Of a stretch of DNA of 59,033 bases, positions 14,938 to 25,440 are shown piece by piece. This stretch comes from JAGTVG01 sp964389805. Lineage in GTDB: Bacteria > Bacteroidota > Bacteroidia > Cytophagales > Cyclobacteriaceae. The translations under genes and the position numbers were made by a program. The notes beneath the pieces were generated by a model. It did no database searches and was not told the DNA's origin. It was given only the letters and a program-made list of their open reading frames with translations. The stretch is taken from assembly GCA_964389805.1 (NCBI GenBank), contig CAYMFU010000177.1, forward strand, positions 1 through 59,033. Reading direction: 5' to 3'. Numbering within the stretch: position 1 is the stretch's first letter; the number at the start of each line of letters is the position of its first letter.

Positions 14938-17900
14938 CTATTCAATAATGACACATTTATTATTCAATACATCCTCCTCTACCTTCTTATATTTAACGTC
15001 TTTTAAAACACGTCCGTCAGCATATTGTACATTTACCCGGTCATTTCTTCCTGCCACCTTCTGGGATTTGGTAGGTGCCATTTTTTCAACCGGAGGCCTG
15101 CTTCTTGTATCCGGACTGGAAGATTCAAGGGCTGAACGGGATTCTTCCTTCGTTTCCTTCAGTGCATGTTTTGCCCTTCGCGCCCTTCTGGCTTCCTGTA
15201 CTTCATCTGGTTCCTGTATAGGTATGGATGCTTTCATCAGGAAAGAAGTAGCCTCTTCGTTTACCTTATGTATAAGTAGTTTAAAGAGTTCAAAAGCTTC
15301 AAACTTATAAATAAGCAAAGGATCCTTTTGTTCATACACAGCATTCTGAACAGATTGTTTTAAATCGTCCATCTCCCGTAAATGTTCCTTCCAGGAATTG
15401 TCTATAATGCTTAGAGTGGCCATTTTCTCGAGAGAAAGAATCAAATGCTTGCAATTCGTTGCTACGTTCTTTGCCAGGTTCGAGGCGATCCCAATCTGTT
15501 TAATACCATCCGTAAAAGGAACGAGAATATCTTCAATTGTGGCACCCCTTTCTTTATTTATATTCTCTATTATGGGCTGCGACCTTAGTCTGATCGCATC
15601 ATTCTTCTCATTATAATGTTTGAAAACATCGTTGTAAAGCTTCGTAGTCAGATCTTCTTCGGTTTGTTCAGCGAATTCTTCCGGTGAAGCATTAAAATCC
15701 ATTCCGAATACGCTTATCCCATTCAGTTTGAAACCATCATAATCTTCGCTGTTCTTGGCATTCGTTACCACCTCTTCAACGGTATCATAAATCATATTCA
15801 TGATATCTACCTGAAGCCTGTCTCCAAACAACGCATTTCTACGCCTTCTGTAAATAACTTCACGCTGGGAATTCATAACATCATCATATTCGAGAAGCCG
15901 CTTCCGTATTGCGAAATTGTTCTCTTCTACCTTCTTCTGTGCCCTTTCAATCGATTTCGTCACCATGGAGTGCTGAATCACTTCCCCTTCTTCCAGACCT
16001 AATCGGTCCATTATTTTGGCTATCCTGTCCGAACCAAATAAACGCATAAGGTTATCTTCCAAAGAAACAAAAAATTGTGAAGATCCAGTGTCTCCCTGTC
16101 GTCCTGAACGGCCCCGTAACTGCCTGTCTACCCTTCGTGACTCATGCCTTTCTGTTCCAATTATGGCAAGACCTCCTGCTTCCCTGGATTCAGGAGTGAG
16201 CTTAATATCAGTTCCTCTACCGGCCATATTGGTTGCGATTGTTACTGTACCGGGTTTCCCGGCAAAGGCAACAACTTCTGCTTCACGCTGATGTTGCTTC
16301 GCATTCAATACCTGGTGCGGTATTTTCTTAATGTTCAACATCCGGCTAACGATTTCAGATATCTCGACAGATGTCGTTCCAACCAGTACCGGCCGGCCTG
16401 CTTTGGTTAATTCTATGATTTCCTGAATAACGGCATTAAATTTTTCCCTGACGGTCTTAAAAACCTTATCCTGACGATCATCCCGTATAATGGGTTCGTT
16501 AGTAGGAATTACCACCACATCAAGTTTATAGATCTCCCATAATTCACCTGCCTCCGTTTCGGCAGTTCCCGTCATCCCGGCCAGTTTATGATACATCCGG
16601 AAATAATTCTGCAAAGTAATGGTAGCATAAGTCTGGGTAGCATCTTCAACCTTAACATTTTCTTTTGCTTCTATGGCCTGATGCAATCCATCTGAATATC
16701 TTCTTCCATCAAGAACCCTTCCAGTCTGTTCGTCCACGATCTTCACTTTACTATCAACCAGGATATATTCAGTATCCCTTTCAAACATTGTATATGCTTT
16801 GATCAATTGGTTGATGGAGTGGATACGCTGCGCTTTCTCAGAATATTCCTTGATTAAATTATCCTTTTTTTCCAGCCTCTCTGTATCCGTTAATTCAGTA
16901 TCATTTTCCAGAACAGCAATTTCATGCCCGATGTCAGGCAATATGAATAAGTTCTGATCCTCCCCTTCATTAGTAACTAGATCAAGACCTTTTTCAGTAA
17001 GATCGATGCTGTTATTTTTTTCCTCAATTGTAAAATATAATTCCTTATCTACATCAGGCATTAATTTGGCATTATCCTGCAGGTAATAGTTCTCTGTTTT
17101 AAGAAGTATCTGCCTCATTCCGGTTTCACTTAAGAACTTGATCAGGGGCTTGTGCTTCGGCAAACCTCTGTGGGCTCTTAGCAATGCCAGTCCTCCATCC
17201 CTCTCATTCCCATCACTGATCAGTTTCCTGGCTTCAATCAATAATTGTGTCGTAAGCTTTTTCTGATAATCGTGCAGCTTCTGTACCCTGGGTTTCAGAT
17301 CATAGAACTCATGTTCATCTCCTTTTGGTACCGGACCTGAAATGATCAATGGTGTCCTGGCATCATCGATCAATACTGAGTCAACCTCATCCACCATAGC
17401 ATAATGGTGCTTCTTCTGAACCAGTTCATCTACATTTCTCGACATGTTGTCACGTAGGTAATCAAACCCAAACTCATTGTTTGTCCCATATGTTATGCCA
17501 GCCCTGTAAGCCTCCCTTCTGGATTCGGAATTTGGTTCATGTTTATCTATGCAGTCCACCGTGATCCCATGAAATTCAAATAATGGGCCCATCCATTCTG
17601 AGTCCCGGGTCGCCAGGTAGTTGTTTACTGTAACGATATGAACACCTCTGTCAGCAAGTGCATTTAAGAAAGCTGGAAGTGTAGCCACCAGGGTTTTACC
17701 TTCACCTGTGGCCATTTCGGCTACTTTCCCCTGATGAAGAACAACTCCTCCGACAAGCTGAACATCGTAATGTAACATATCCCAGGTAATCTCATTCCCA
17801 GCAGCCATCCATTTGTTATGCCATATGGCCCGATCCCCTATGATCTCCACGTGAGAATGCTGAGCGGCAATGGTTTTATCCCTCATCGAGGCTTCGACCT

Positions 17901-18297
17901 CAAGGCTTTCATTCTCTTTGAACCGCCGGGCTGTTTCCTTCACTACTGCGAATGCTTCCGGTAAAATTTCCAAAAGGAAATCCTCCAGCTGGCTATTTCT
18001 TTCCTCTTCCAGTTTATCGATTTGGGCAAATAACTCTTCCTTTTCATGAACAGCTAAGCTTTCGTCTGTCTCTATCTTTGTCTGTATATCCTGAATCCCG
18101 GAATCGATTTCAGATAATTTCTCGCCAACCCTGGATTTTAATTGCTGGGTTCTTCCCCTGAGGTCGTCATCACTGATATCCTTAAGTGAAGGATAAACCT
18201 CCTTAATCTTTTCTACATAAGGCATAACGAGTTTAATATCCCGTTCCGATTTTGAACCGAAAACTTTTGATATACCTTTAGTAATTAGACCTATCAT
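14938..18297 (-). CDS. secA: Preprotein translocase ATPase SecA
   Basis: A 1119-residue SecA, long as is usual in Bacteroidota. Walker A is MATGEGKTLV (about 195) and the DEAD-like motif is MVDEVDSVLIDDART (about 300). The second motor domain has VGTTSVEISEIVSRML and IATNMAGRGTDI, with RRVDRQLRGRSGRQGD. Insertions around 330-420 lengthen NBD1/PPXD. The helical scaffold and wing domains follow (RKRLLEYDDVMNSQREVIY and SWKEHLREMDDLKQSV). The C-terminus ends in VKYKKVEEDVLNNKCVIIE and lacks a Cys-rich zinc/SecB-binding motif. It drives export through SecYEG, the first step for all T9SS cargo here. It heads the secA-SPOR-amidohydrolase operon. Confidence 0.97.
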   Translation of the reverse strand: MIGLITKGISKVFGSKSERDIKLVMPYVEKIKEVYPSLKDISDDDLRGRTQQLKSRVGEKLSEIDSGIQDIQTKIETDESLAVHEKEELFAQIDKLEEERNSQLEDFLLEILPEAFAVVKETARRFKENESLEVEASMRDKTIAAQHSHVEIIGDRAIWHNKWMAAGNEITWDMLHYDVQLVGGVVLHQGKVAEMATGEGKTLVATLPAFLNALADRGVHIVTVNNYLATRDSEWMGPLFEFHGITVDCIDKHEPNSESRREAYRAGITYGTNNEFGFDYLRDNMSRNVDELVQKKHHYAMVDEVDSVLIDDARTPLIISGPVPKGDEHEFYDLKPRVQKLHDYQKKLTTQLLIEARKLISDGNERDGGLALLRAHRGLPKHKPLIKFLSETGMRQILLKTENYYLQDNAKLMPDVDKELYFTIEEKNNSIDLTEKGLDLVTNEGEDQNLFILPDIGHEIAVLENDTELTDTERLEKKDNLIKEYSEKAQRIHSINQLIKAYTMFERDTEYILVDSKVKIVDEQTGRVLDGRRYSDGLHQAIEAKENVKVEDATQTYATITLQNYFRMYHKLAGMTGTAETEAGELWEIYKLDVVVIPTNEPIIRDDRQDKVFKTVREKFNAVIQEIIELTKAGRPVLVGTTSVEISEIVSRMLNIKKIPHQVLNAKQHQREAEVVAFAGKPGTVTIATNMAGRGTDIKLTPESREAGGLAIIGTERHESRRVDRQLRGRSGRQGDTGSSQFFVSLEDNLMRLFGSDRIAKIMDRLGLEEGEVIQHSMVTKSIERAQKKVEENNFAIRKRLLEYDDVMNSQREVIYRRRRNALFGDRLQVDIMNMIYDTVEEVVTNAKNSEDYDGFKLNGISVFGMDFNASPEEFAEQTEEDLTTKLYNDVFKHYNEKNDAIRLRSQPIIENINKERGATIEDILVPFTDGIKQIGIASNLAKNVATNCKHLILSLEKMATLSIIDNSWKEHLREMDDLKQSVQNAVYEQKDPLLIYKFEAFELFKLLIHKVNEEATSFLMKASIPIQEPDEVQEARRARRAKHALKETKEESRSALESSSPDTRSRPPVEKMAPTKSQKVAGRNDRVNVQYADGRVLKDVKYKKVEEDVLNNKCVIIE

Positions 18298-18333
18298 GTT
18301 ATATATGCTTATCTGTTATCTAAATATTAAAAT

Positions 18334-18341
18334 CAAAATTA
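18334..18341 (-). promoter_or_regulatory. Candidate -7 box of the secA promoter
   Basis: TAATTTTG on the minus strand matches TAnnTTTG exactly, 37 bp upstream of the secA ATG. No TTTG lies 19 nt further upstream, so the match is only to the -7 element. Confidence 0.35.
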
Positions 18342-18364
18342 CATTGTTTTTAAAAGAAATGATA

Positions 18365-18400
18365 ATCACTATATTTCTTTTCCTATTATTATCACTATAT
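18365..18400. repeat. Direct 10-bp repeat ATCACTATAT upstream of secA
   Basis: ATCACTATAT occurs at 18365-18374 and again at 18391-18400, 26 bp start to start. Both lie upstream of the putative secA -7 box (read on the minus strand) and after the stop-free spacer following the methyltransferase end. They may be activator or repressor half-sites for secA. No function is proven. Confidence 0.4.
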
Positions 18401-18467
18401 CATTGAATCCAGAATACTTCAATTCTGAATTTTTATCCCATTTTCATCGTATAAAAGATGCCTTATT

Positions 18468-19655
18468 TCAATCTATTTTTCTTGCCAGAATGAAAAAAGC
18501 ATTCTTAAGATGATCTGTTGTTCCAAAAATATACAGATCTCCCCCTTCTTTTACGCCTGATTTTTTCCTGATCTCCGAAACCGTTAGTGGAAAATTTCTG
18601 ACAGCAATGTTGGCCTTTTCATACTTCGGCTTCTTCAAAAACTTATGAAAAGGTATACGATCATTCAACTCAAAAATCCTGCCGGGAAATCTTCGTGACA
18701 ATGTGTCACTAAAATATAAATGGCTGTTACTGGAAAGTTTGTTTAAATTAAAGTCTTTAGATATGGAATGAAACAAGCCTGCTTTCCTTATTGCAGTATT
18801 CGGATCATATATATAGCGTCCGGTGTCTGCATAATTCGATTGGCTGTTTTGCTCTTTTAATACAGATGAATCATATTTCTGTATTTCTCCTCTGCTGAAA
18901 TTGATGGTTGATATAAGTATATCATCCCCCACTTTAGAAGGATCAGATACCAATAAAATTTCCTTACATTCATTATCTATCGCCAGTATATGAACCTCAC
19001 TAAGTTGATCTATCTGACGGAAAGAATATTTAATATCCAGAAAGGGTGAAGCCTTTATAATTAGCTTACGGGATATTCGCTGCAGGGCAGGTTGTATTTC
19101 TGGTATATTCGGTTCAGAATCCTCAAGCTTAAATACTTTATCAGAACCTTTTCTTCTCGAGGGATCGACGTATACAATATCATATTCATCATCTGGGCCA
19201 ATACTACTCAAGAATTCTTCGGCTTTTTGGTTAATTACCCTTACATTCTTCAGATCCATGTTCGAAAAATTATATCGGGCAATAGCTGCTATATCCGGAT
19301 CCATCTCAATATAATCAACATACCTGGCTTTTTTTGCAAAGAAATACGTGTCTACGCCCATTCCTCCTGTAAGATCCAATATCCGGCCTCCCTGGATCAA
19401 TTCCGATTTATATCTTGCGGTAATTTCTGAAGATGCCTGCTCGATGGACACTGGTTTTGGCAGTAAAATTTGATCGAACTTTCCCCAGGAAGGAACTTTT
19501 TTCTTTAATTTCTGTCTGGAAAGAACCTGATCAGATATCACTTTCCTAATATCCGGAGAGAATTGATGAGACCTTAAAGATAGTTCAAAAGGATCCGAGG
19601 ACTCATTGGCCTTGATAAATTCAAATATTTCCCTATTGAATTTTTCGGGGATCAA
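18468..19655 (-). CDS. Class I SAM-dependent methyltransferase with THUMP-like C-terminal domain
   Basis: A 395-residue protein. Motif I of a class I methyltransferase is ILDLTGGMGVDTYFFA (about 93-108), the acidic loop YIEMDPDIAA follows, and the catalytic-loop motif is DIVYVDPSRR (about 160-169). The N-terminal 80 residues match the helical PG_1098-type domain. The C-terminal 90 residues (ANIAVRNFPLTVSEIRKKSGVKEGGDLYIFGTT) match the THUMP-like domain of these Bacteroidota proteins. Proteins of this build are thought to act on RNA, but the target is unknown. It overlaps the upstream asd gene by 4 bp (ATGA), so the two are co-translated. Confidence 0.85.
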   Translation of the reverse strand: MIPEKFNREIFEFIKANESSDPFELSLRSHQFSPDIRKVISDQVLSRQKLKKKVPSWGKFDQILLPKPVSIEQASSEITARYKSELIQGGRILDLTGGMGVDTYFFAKKARYVDYIEMDPDIAAIARYNFSNMDLKNVRVINQKAEEFLSSIGPDDEYDIVYVDPSRRKGSDKVFKLEDSEPNIPEIQPALQRISRKLIIKASPFLDIKYSFRQIDQLSEVHILAIDNECKEILLVSDPSKVGDDILISTINFSRGEIQKYDSSVLKEQNSQSNYADTGRYIYDPNTAIRKAGLFHSISKDFNLNKLSSNSHLYFSDTLSRRFPGRIFELNDRIPFHKFLKKPKYEKANIAVRNFPLTVSEIRKKSGVKEGGDLYIFGTTDHLKNAFFILARKID

Positions 19656-20644
19656 CCAACCAGATTGTTTTCAATCATATATTCTGCTATCTGTACCGCA
19701 TTCGTAGCTGCTCCTTTCCTCAGGTTATCCGCTACAACCCACATGTTCAGCGTTTTGGGCTGTGTTTCATCCAGGCGCAAACGCCCTACAAAAACTTCAT
19801 CCTTCCCATGAGAATTAATGGGCATCGGGTAGATATTATTGGATGGATCATCCTGAACTACTACTCCAGGCGCAGCGGATAATATATCCTTTACTTCATT
19901 AATTTCAATTTCATTATGAAATTCTATGTTTACAGATTCTGAATGACCTCCCACAACAGGGATCCTGACCGTGGTAGCCGTAACCAGGATGTCCGGATCG
20001 CTGAATATTTTCTTTGTTTCATTCACCATCTTCATTTCCTCCTTTGTATATCCATTGTCAAGAAAAACATCAATATGGGGCAAAACGTTCAGGTCGATCT
20101 TATACGGATAAGCCATTGGCCCTTCAACACCCTTTCTTTCATTCATGAGTTGATCTACAGCATCTTTACCCGTTCCGGTAACAGATTGGTATGTACTGAC
20201 CACTACCCTTCTGATCTGATATTTTTTATGCAATCCGGCCATGGCGATGACCATTTGTATCGTTGAGCAATTCGGATTCGCGATAATTTTATGTTCTTTC
20301 CCAAGCTCATGCCCATTGATCTCCGGAACGATCAGTTTATGATCAGGACTCATTCTCCAGGCTGAGGAATTATCGATAACTACTGTCCCGACTGCCTCGA
20401 ATTTTGGTGCCCACTCGAGTGAAGTTCCTCCGCCCGCCGAAAATATTGCAATATCCGGCTTCTCATCAACTGCCTCCTGCATACCTATAACAGAATATTC
20501 ATCGCCTTTATACTTGATCTTTTTCCCAACCGATCTCGCTGAAGCAACCAACAATAATTCATCGTAAGGAAAATTTCTCTCCTCAATTACATTTAACATT
20601 TCCGTGCCCACCAATCCTGTGGCACCAACTACTGCTATTTTCAT
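19652..20644 (-). CDS. asd: Aspartate-semialdehyde dehydrogenase
   Basis: A full-length 330-residue enzyme. The N-terminal Rossmann motif is VVGATGLVGTEML (5-17). The catalytic Cys is C126 in NPNCSTIQ, and the conserved His is in VVGGHSESVNIEF (about 240). It reduces aspartyl-4-phosphate to the semialdehyde with NADPH, the branch point to lysine/diaminopimelate, threonine and methionine. It is divergent from the lamin-tail gene, with a 75-bp shared spacer, and is coupled by a 4-bp overlap to the methyltransferase downstream. It has the bacterial short-type length, with no unusual insertion. Confidence 0.96.
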   Translation of the reverse strand: MKIAVVGATGLVGTEMLNVIEERNFPYDELLLVASARSVGKKIKYKGDEYSVIGMQEAVDEKPDIAIFSAGGGTSLEWAPKFEAVGTVVIDNSSAWRMSPDHKLIVPEINGHELGKEHKIIANPNCSTIQMVIAMAGLHKKYQIRRVVVSTYQSVTGTGKDAVDQLMNERKGVEGPMAYPYKIDLNVLPHIDVFLDNGYTKEEMKMVNETKKIFSDPDILVTATTVRIPVVGGHSESVNIEFHNEIEINEVKDILSAAPGVVVQDDPSNNIYPMPINSHGKDEVFVGRLRLDETQPKTLNMWVVADNLRKGAATNAVQIAEYMIENNLVG

Positions 20645-20719
20645 CTTTTTGTTATGTATAAAAAATGTTCTTGAATTCCGTGCAAATATCGATGGTTTTT
20701 ATTATTTTCCATACATCTT

Positions 20720-23200
20720 ATGCGAGTATTTATTTCAACCAGCTTTGCACTTTTTTTGTGCATAAATCTCTCATTGGGTCAAAAAAGAAATATCGTTATC
20801 AATGAATTCATGTTTGACCCGGTACCTTCTTCAGGCCTTCCCGAAGTTGAATATGTTGAGATCCTGAATATTACTGATGAAGACATTCGATTATCTGGCT
20901 GGTACCTAAACGGCCATTCAATTCCTGAAGTGACGATAATGCCTGGACAGTTTCTTATATTATGTAAGTCTTCAGAAGTGCAATTGTTCAATCAATCGAT
21001 TATTGCAATGGGTATGAATAGCTGGGACATTTTAAATAATACCGGGCAGGCCATTTTTTTGACTGACGGCAATTCAAATACTGTCGACAGTCTTAGTTAC
21101 GACAATACATGGATCTACGATAAGGAAAAAGCAGAGGGTGGCTGGAGTCTGGAGTTGATCAATCCATTCAAAAAATGTACAGGAAAAGATAACTGGGCTG
21201 TTTCTGAAAATCTCAAAGGTGGTACGCCGGGTTTTAATAATTCAGTCTTTGACATATCCCCTGATATTTCTCCACCGAAAATTATCAGGTCAGAGACTAT
21301 AGATGATCATTCTTTGCAAATCTGGTTCAATGAAACAGTGAATTTCAATGATGTTGAATTCTCTACATCATTTGAGTTAATAGATGATAACTTCATAACT
21401 GATGCGGCTTTTTTTGGATTTTCTGAAATTCAGCGCATTACATTTTCGGATCCCATGCATAAAGGGAAAGTGTATCAGATGAAGGTTAAAGACCTGATGG
21501 ATTGTTCTGGAAATTCCATCCAGGATACTATTATATATTTTGGCCTTGGCATTGAACCTGGATTTAATGATATTTTAATTACAGAAATACTTGCAGATGA
21601 GATCCCTCCGGTTGGTTTGCCTGAAAGTGAATATATTGAGATCCTCAATACCACAGATAAACTTATAAGCCTTAAAAATTCGTTTATATACACGAATTCT
21701 GAATTGTATCTTCTCCCTGATCAAAATTTATCGCCTGGGGAATATAACATATTAATTCCCGGATCAAAAATTGAACTTTTCGGGAATTATTCCAATGCAA
21801 TAATAATGAACAGGTTCCCAAGACTAAACAATGATGGGAAAGACCTCGCCATATACAACAGAAATAATGGGACTATATTTTCATTAAGTTATAATAAGAA
21901 GTGGTATAAGTTTACTGATAAATCGGAAGGCGGGTATTCCATAGAAATGATCGATATCCGCAATCCTTGCGGCGATATTAATAACTGGACTGCATCTGTA
22001 TCTGACAATGGCGGGACGCCGGGTGAAATAAATTCGGTCAGTTCTGACAATCCGGACCTTTCACGACCAATGGTCCTTTCTGCACATGCCCTGGAAAAAG
22101 AATCCATCACGGTTATATTCAATGAGAAACTTCATGCCGGTTGTTTTCAGGATCTGGAAATCTTCGTGAACAACCATGATATGATCGGCCTATGGACATA
22201 TGATACGATAGAATTTAATTCCCTGGAGATCCTCATACCCGATGAACCAGGCACAATCTTAAAATATGACCTTAACCTAACAGGGATAAAAGATTGTGTG
22301 GGAAATTTCATGGAAGATAAGGCAAATACACTTCAGGTTACGGTTCCGGGTGATCCTATTCCCGGGGATGTGGTCATTAATGAGATCTTATTTAATTCGA
22401 AACCGGGTGGGATTGACTGGATAGAAATTTACAATCGTTCAGAAAAACATTTAGACCTCAAAGGTTGGTATCTGTCCAAAGAGAAATCTCCGGCAGAGGG
22501 CCAGAAATATACAATTGCTAAAAATCATTTCATTATAAAGCCTTATTCCTTCATGGTATTAACAGCAAATATCGATAAAGTGATCTATGATTTTCCAAAT
22601 ACAGAAAGAGCGCAATGCCTTGAGATGCTGAATCTGCCAGGGCTTCCGGATCAGGGTGGATATATTTCGATCTGGGATTCAGAAGAGATTAAACTTGAAG
22701 ATTTGTATTATAGTGACGAGCAGCATAACCTTTTCCTGCTGGATGCAGAAGGTGTTTCATTGGAGAGGGTATCTCCTGACATTCCGGCCAGCGATCCGTT
22801 AAACTGGCATTCTGCCTCCAGCAATTCAGGATTCGGAACACCTACTCGTATAAATTCACAGTTTTGGAATGCTGGAGGAAAAGCAAATCAAATTGGAATA
22901 TTTCCGAAGGTAATCTCTCCTGACCAGGATGGATTAGACGATATGTTACATATATCAATTATTAATCAGAAACCGGGATATTTTACAAACATTTATATTT
23001 TTAACGTCAGGGGAGGATTGATAAAAACCCTGGTAAAAGGGAAGTTATTGGGCACAGATGAGGATATTTCATGGAATGGCTTCATAGATAACGGAAGTAT
23101 AGCAGATCCGGGCCATTATATTCTTCTATTGGAGTTATTTCATCCTGATGGAGATATGTTTATAGAGAAGAGGAATTTTGTGGTAGCACGGAAATTCTAG
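20720..23200 (+). CDS. Secreted multi-domain lamin-tail (LTD) protein with CHU_C/FlgD-like C-terminus
   Basis: An 826-residue exported protein. A signal peptide (1-20, ending SLGQ) is followed by three lamin-tail-domain repeats starting near residues 25, 283 and 550. Each has the pattern INE(F/I)(M/L)...E(Y/W)(V/I)EI(L/Y)N, and the first and third continue to GWYL. Between them lie two Ig-like (Big_5/SbsA-type) domains near 180-275 and 448-545. The last 95 residues (from about 732) start ISPDQDGLDDM and end with PGHYILLLELFHPDG and RNFVV. This resembles CHU_C/gliding-associated or FlgD-like C-terminal domains, which can act as T9SS signals. Surface location is inferred; the ligand is unknown. 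Confidence 0.85.
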   Translation: MRVFISTSFALFLCINLSLGQKRNIVINEFMFDPVPSSGLPEVEYVEILNITDEDIRLSGWYLNGHSIPEVTIMPGQFLILCKSSEVQLFNQSIIAMGMNSWDILNNTGQAIFLTDGNSNTVDSLSYDNTWIYDKEKAEGGWSLELINPFKKCTGKDNWAVSENLKGGTPGFNNSVFDISPDISPPKIIRSETIDDHSLQIWFNETVNFNDVEFSTSFELIDDNFITDAAFFGFSEIQRITFSDPMHKGKVYQMKVKDLMDCSGNSIQDTIIYFGLGIEPGFNDILITEILADEIPPVGLPESEYIEILNTTDKLISLKNSFIYTNSELYLLPDQNLSPGEYNILIPGSKIELFGNYSNAIIMNRFPRLNNDGKDLAIYNRNNGTIFSLSYNKKWYKFTDKSEGGYSIEMIDIRNPCGDINNWTASVSDNGGTPGEINSVSSDNPDLSRPMVLSAHALEKESITVIFNEKLHAGCFQDLEIFVNNHDMIGLWTYDTIEFNSLEILIPDEPGTILKYDLNLTGIKDCVGNFMEDKANTLQVTVPGDPIPGDVVINEILFNSKPGGIDWIEIYNRSEKHLDLKGWYLSKEKSPAEGQKYTIAKNHFIIKPYSFMVLTANIDKVIYDFPNTERAQCLEMLNLPGLPDQGGYISIWDSEEIKLEDLYYSDEQHNLFLLDAEGVSLERVSPDIPASDPLNWHSASSNSGFGTPTRINSQFWNAGGKANQIGIFPKVISPDQDGLDDMLHISIINQKPGYFTNIYIFNVRGGLIKTLVKGKLLGTDEDISWNGFIDNGSIADPGHYILLLELFHPDGDMFIEKRNFVVARKF

Positions 23201-23202
23201 CC

Positions 23203-23235
23203 GCTTATAACAATCATTGTATTTAAAGTATAAGC
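23203..23235. terminator. Inverted repeat between convergent genes
   Basis: GCTTATA at 23203-23209 pairs with TATAAGC at 23229-23235, and an inner ACAAT/ATTGT pair lies at 23210-23220. It sits in the 47-bp spacer between the convergent lamin-tail and asparaginase genes and may end transcription from one side. No clear U-tract follows on either strand, so this is a weak call. Confidence 0.3.
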
Positions 23236-23247
23236 TTAATTGCAATA

Positions 23248-24303
<1,056 letters not shown>

Positions 24304-24464
24304 TTTTTCGATTCTTAGGTAAAATTTATATGCAATATTTAAAATTTTAACTTTTTTATGTAGCAATAAATTCACAAATTTGCGGTTCATAAAGTAATTC
24401 CTGTCCTTCTGGCATGTCAAGCCAATAACAAGACAGAATATTTTCGAATTTAATTGATAGTACA

Positions 24465-24851
24465 ATGGGTAAAGAAGAAAAAAATAAATACTCAGCCGAA
24501 GAATTGATAGAATTTGAGACAATCATCAATGAAAAACTGGGAAAAGCGAGAAAGGAGCTTAATTATATCAAGGAAACTCTGAGCAGAAGTAATGATAGCG
24601 GCACTGATAATACTTCCGGTACAAGTAAATTATTGGAAGATGGTGCAGATACTATGGAAAAGGAAAGCCTTAGCCAACTTGCTGCCAGGCAACAAAAATT
24701 CATCAATAACCTTGAGAATGCTTTAATTCGAATAAAAAATGGAACCTATGGCATCTGTGTAGATACTGGCAAACTGATTAGCAAGGAAAGACTCAGGGCA
24801 GTTCCACATACTATGCACTGTATAGAAGCTAAGCTTGCTCAGAATAAATAA
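24465..24851 (+). CDS. TraR/DksA-family protein with degenerate zinc finger
   Basis: A 128-residue protein. An N-terminal coiled coil (about 8-95, broken by a Ser/Thr/Gly-rich stretch near 45-60) is followed by the DksA/TraR C-terminal motif ALIRIKNGTYGICVDTGKLISKERLRAVPHTMHCIEAK. Only one Cys remains in each knuckle (YGIC and MHC), so the canonical four-Cys zinc site is incomplete. This form is common in Bacteroidota. The family binds RNA polymerase and alters initiation, often with ppGpp. It is followed directly by scpB, whose TTG start is the next codon after this stop, and then by rluB. It diverges from iaaA. Confidence 0.87.
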   Translation: MGKEEKNKYSAEELIEFETIINEKLGKARKELNYIKETLSRSNDSGTDNTSGTSKLLEDGADTMEKESLSQLAARQQKFINNLENALIRIKNGTYGICVDTGKLISKERLRAVPHTMHCIEAKLAQNK

Positions 24852-25418
24852 TTGGACTTTCTTTCCAATCATATCGAGGCACTTATATTTTCCTCTCCAA
24901 AACCAATTAAGAAGGAAGAAATAAAAAATTGCCTCACTGAAATGTTTGATGCGGATATTCCAGACAAGGATATTGATCAGGCAATTAAAGCAGTATCAGA
25001 AAAATACAAAGAAGAACCCTATTCATTTGAGGTAGTGCATGTTGGAGGAGGATATCAATTCCTTACCAAACCAGCCTATCAGTCAAGCATTGGGATACTT
25101 TTAAAGCAACAATCTAAAAAAAGGTTATCGAACTCTGCTCTTGAAACTTTATCCATTATCGCTTACAAGCAACCCGTAACAAAATCTCAGATAGAACAGA
25201 TCAGGGGAGTAAATTGTGATTATACAACCCAGAAATTACTTGAAAAGGAACTGATAGAGATACTGGGCAAGGCAGATTCAATAGGGAGGCCTTTGCTGTA
25301 TGGTACCTCAGCAAAATTTATGGAATATTTTGGGATCAACGACCTTAGCGATCTTCCGACACCAAAGGATTTTCGTTCTGAAGATAATACTATTGGCGAA
25401 GAGAAGATAGAAGAATAA
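24852..25418 (+). CDS. scpB: Segregation and condensation protein ScpB
   Basis: A 188-residue ScpB made of two winged-helix domains: HIEALIFSSPKPIKKEEI at the N-terminus and ALETLSIIAYKQPVTKSQIEQIRGVNCDYTTQKLLEKELIEILGKADSIGRPLLYGTS in the second. It joins ScpA and SMC in the condensin that organises the chromosome. The start must be the TTG at 24852: the codon before it is the stop of the DksA-like gene, and the first internal Met is 30 residues in, after conserved sequence. Zero spacing implies coupled translation. The acidic tail after residue 175 is variable in this family. Confidence 0.92.
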   Translation: MDFLSNHIEALIFSSPKPIKKEEIKNCLTEMFDADIPDKDIDQAIKAVSEKYKEEPYSFEVVHVGGGYQFLTKPAYQSSIGILLKQQSKKRLSNSALETLSIIAYKQPVTKSQIEQIRGVNCDYTTQKLLEKELIEILGKADSIGRPLLYGTSAKFMEYFGINDLSDLPTPKDFRSEDNTIGEEKIEE

Positions 25419-25440
25419 GCCATATGAATTCCTTCGATCA

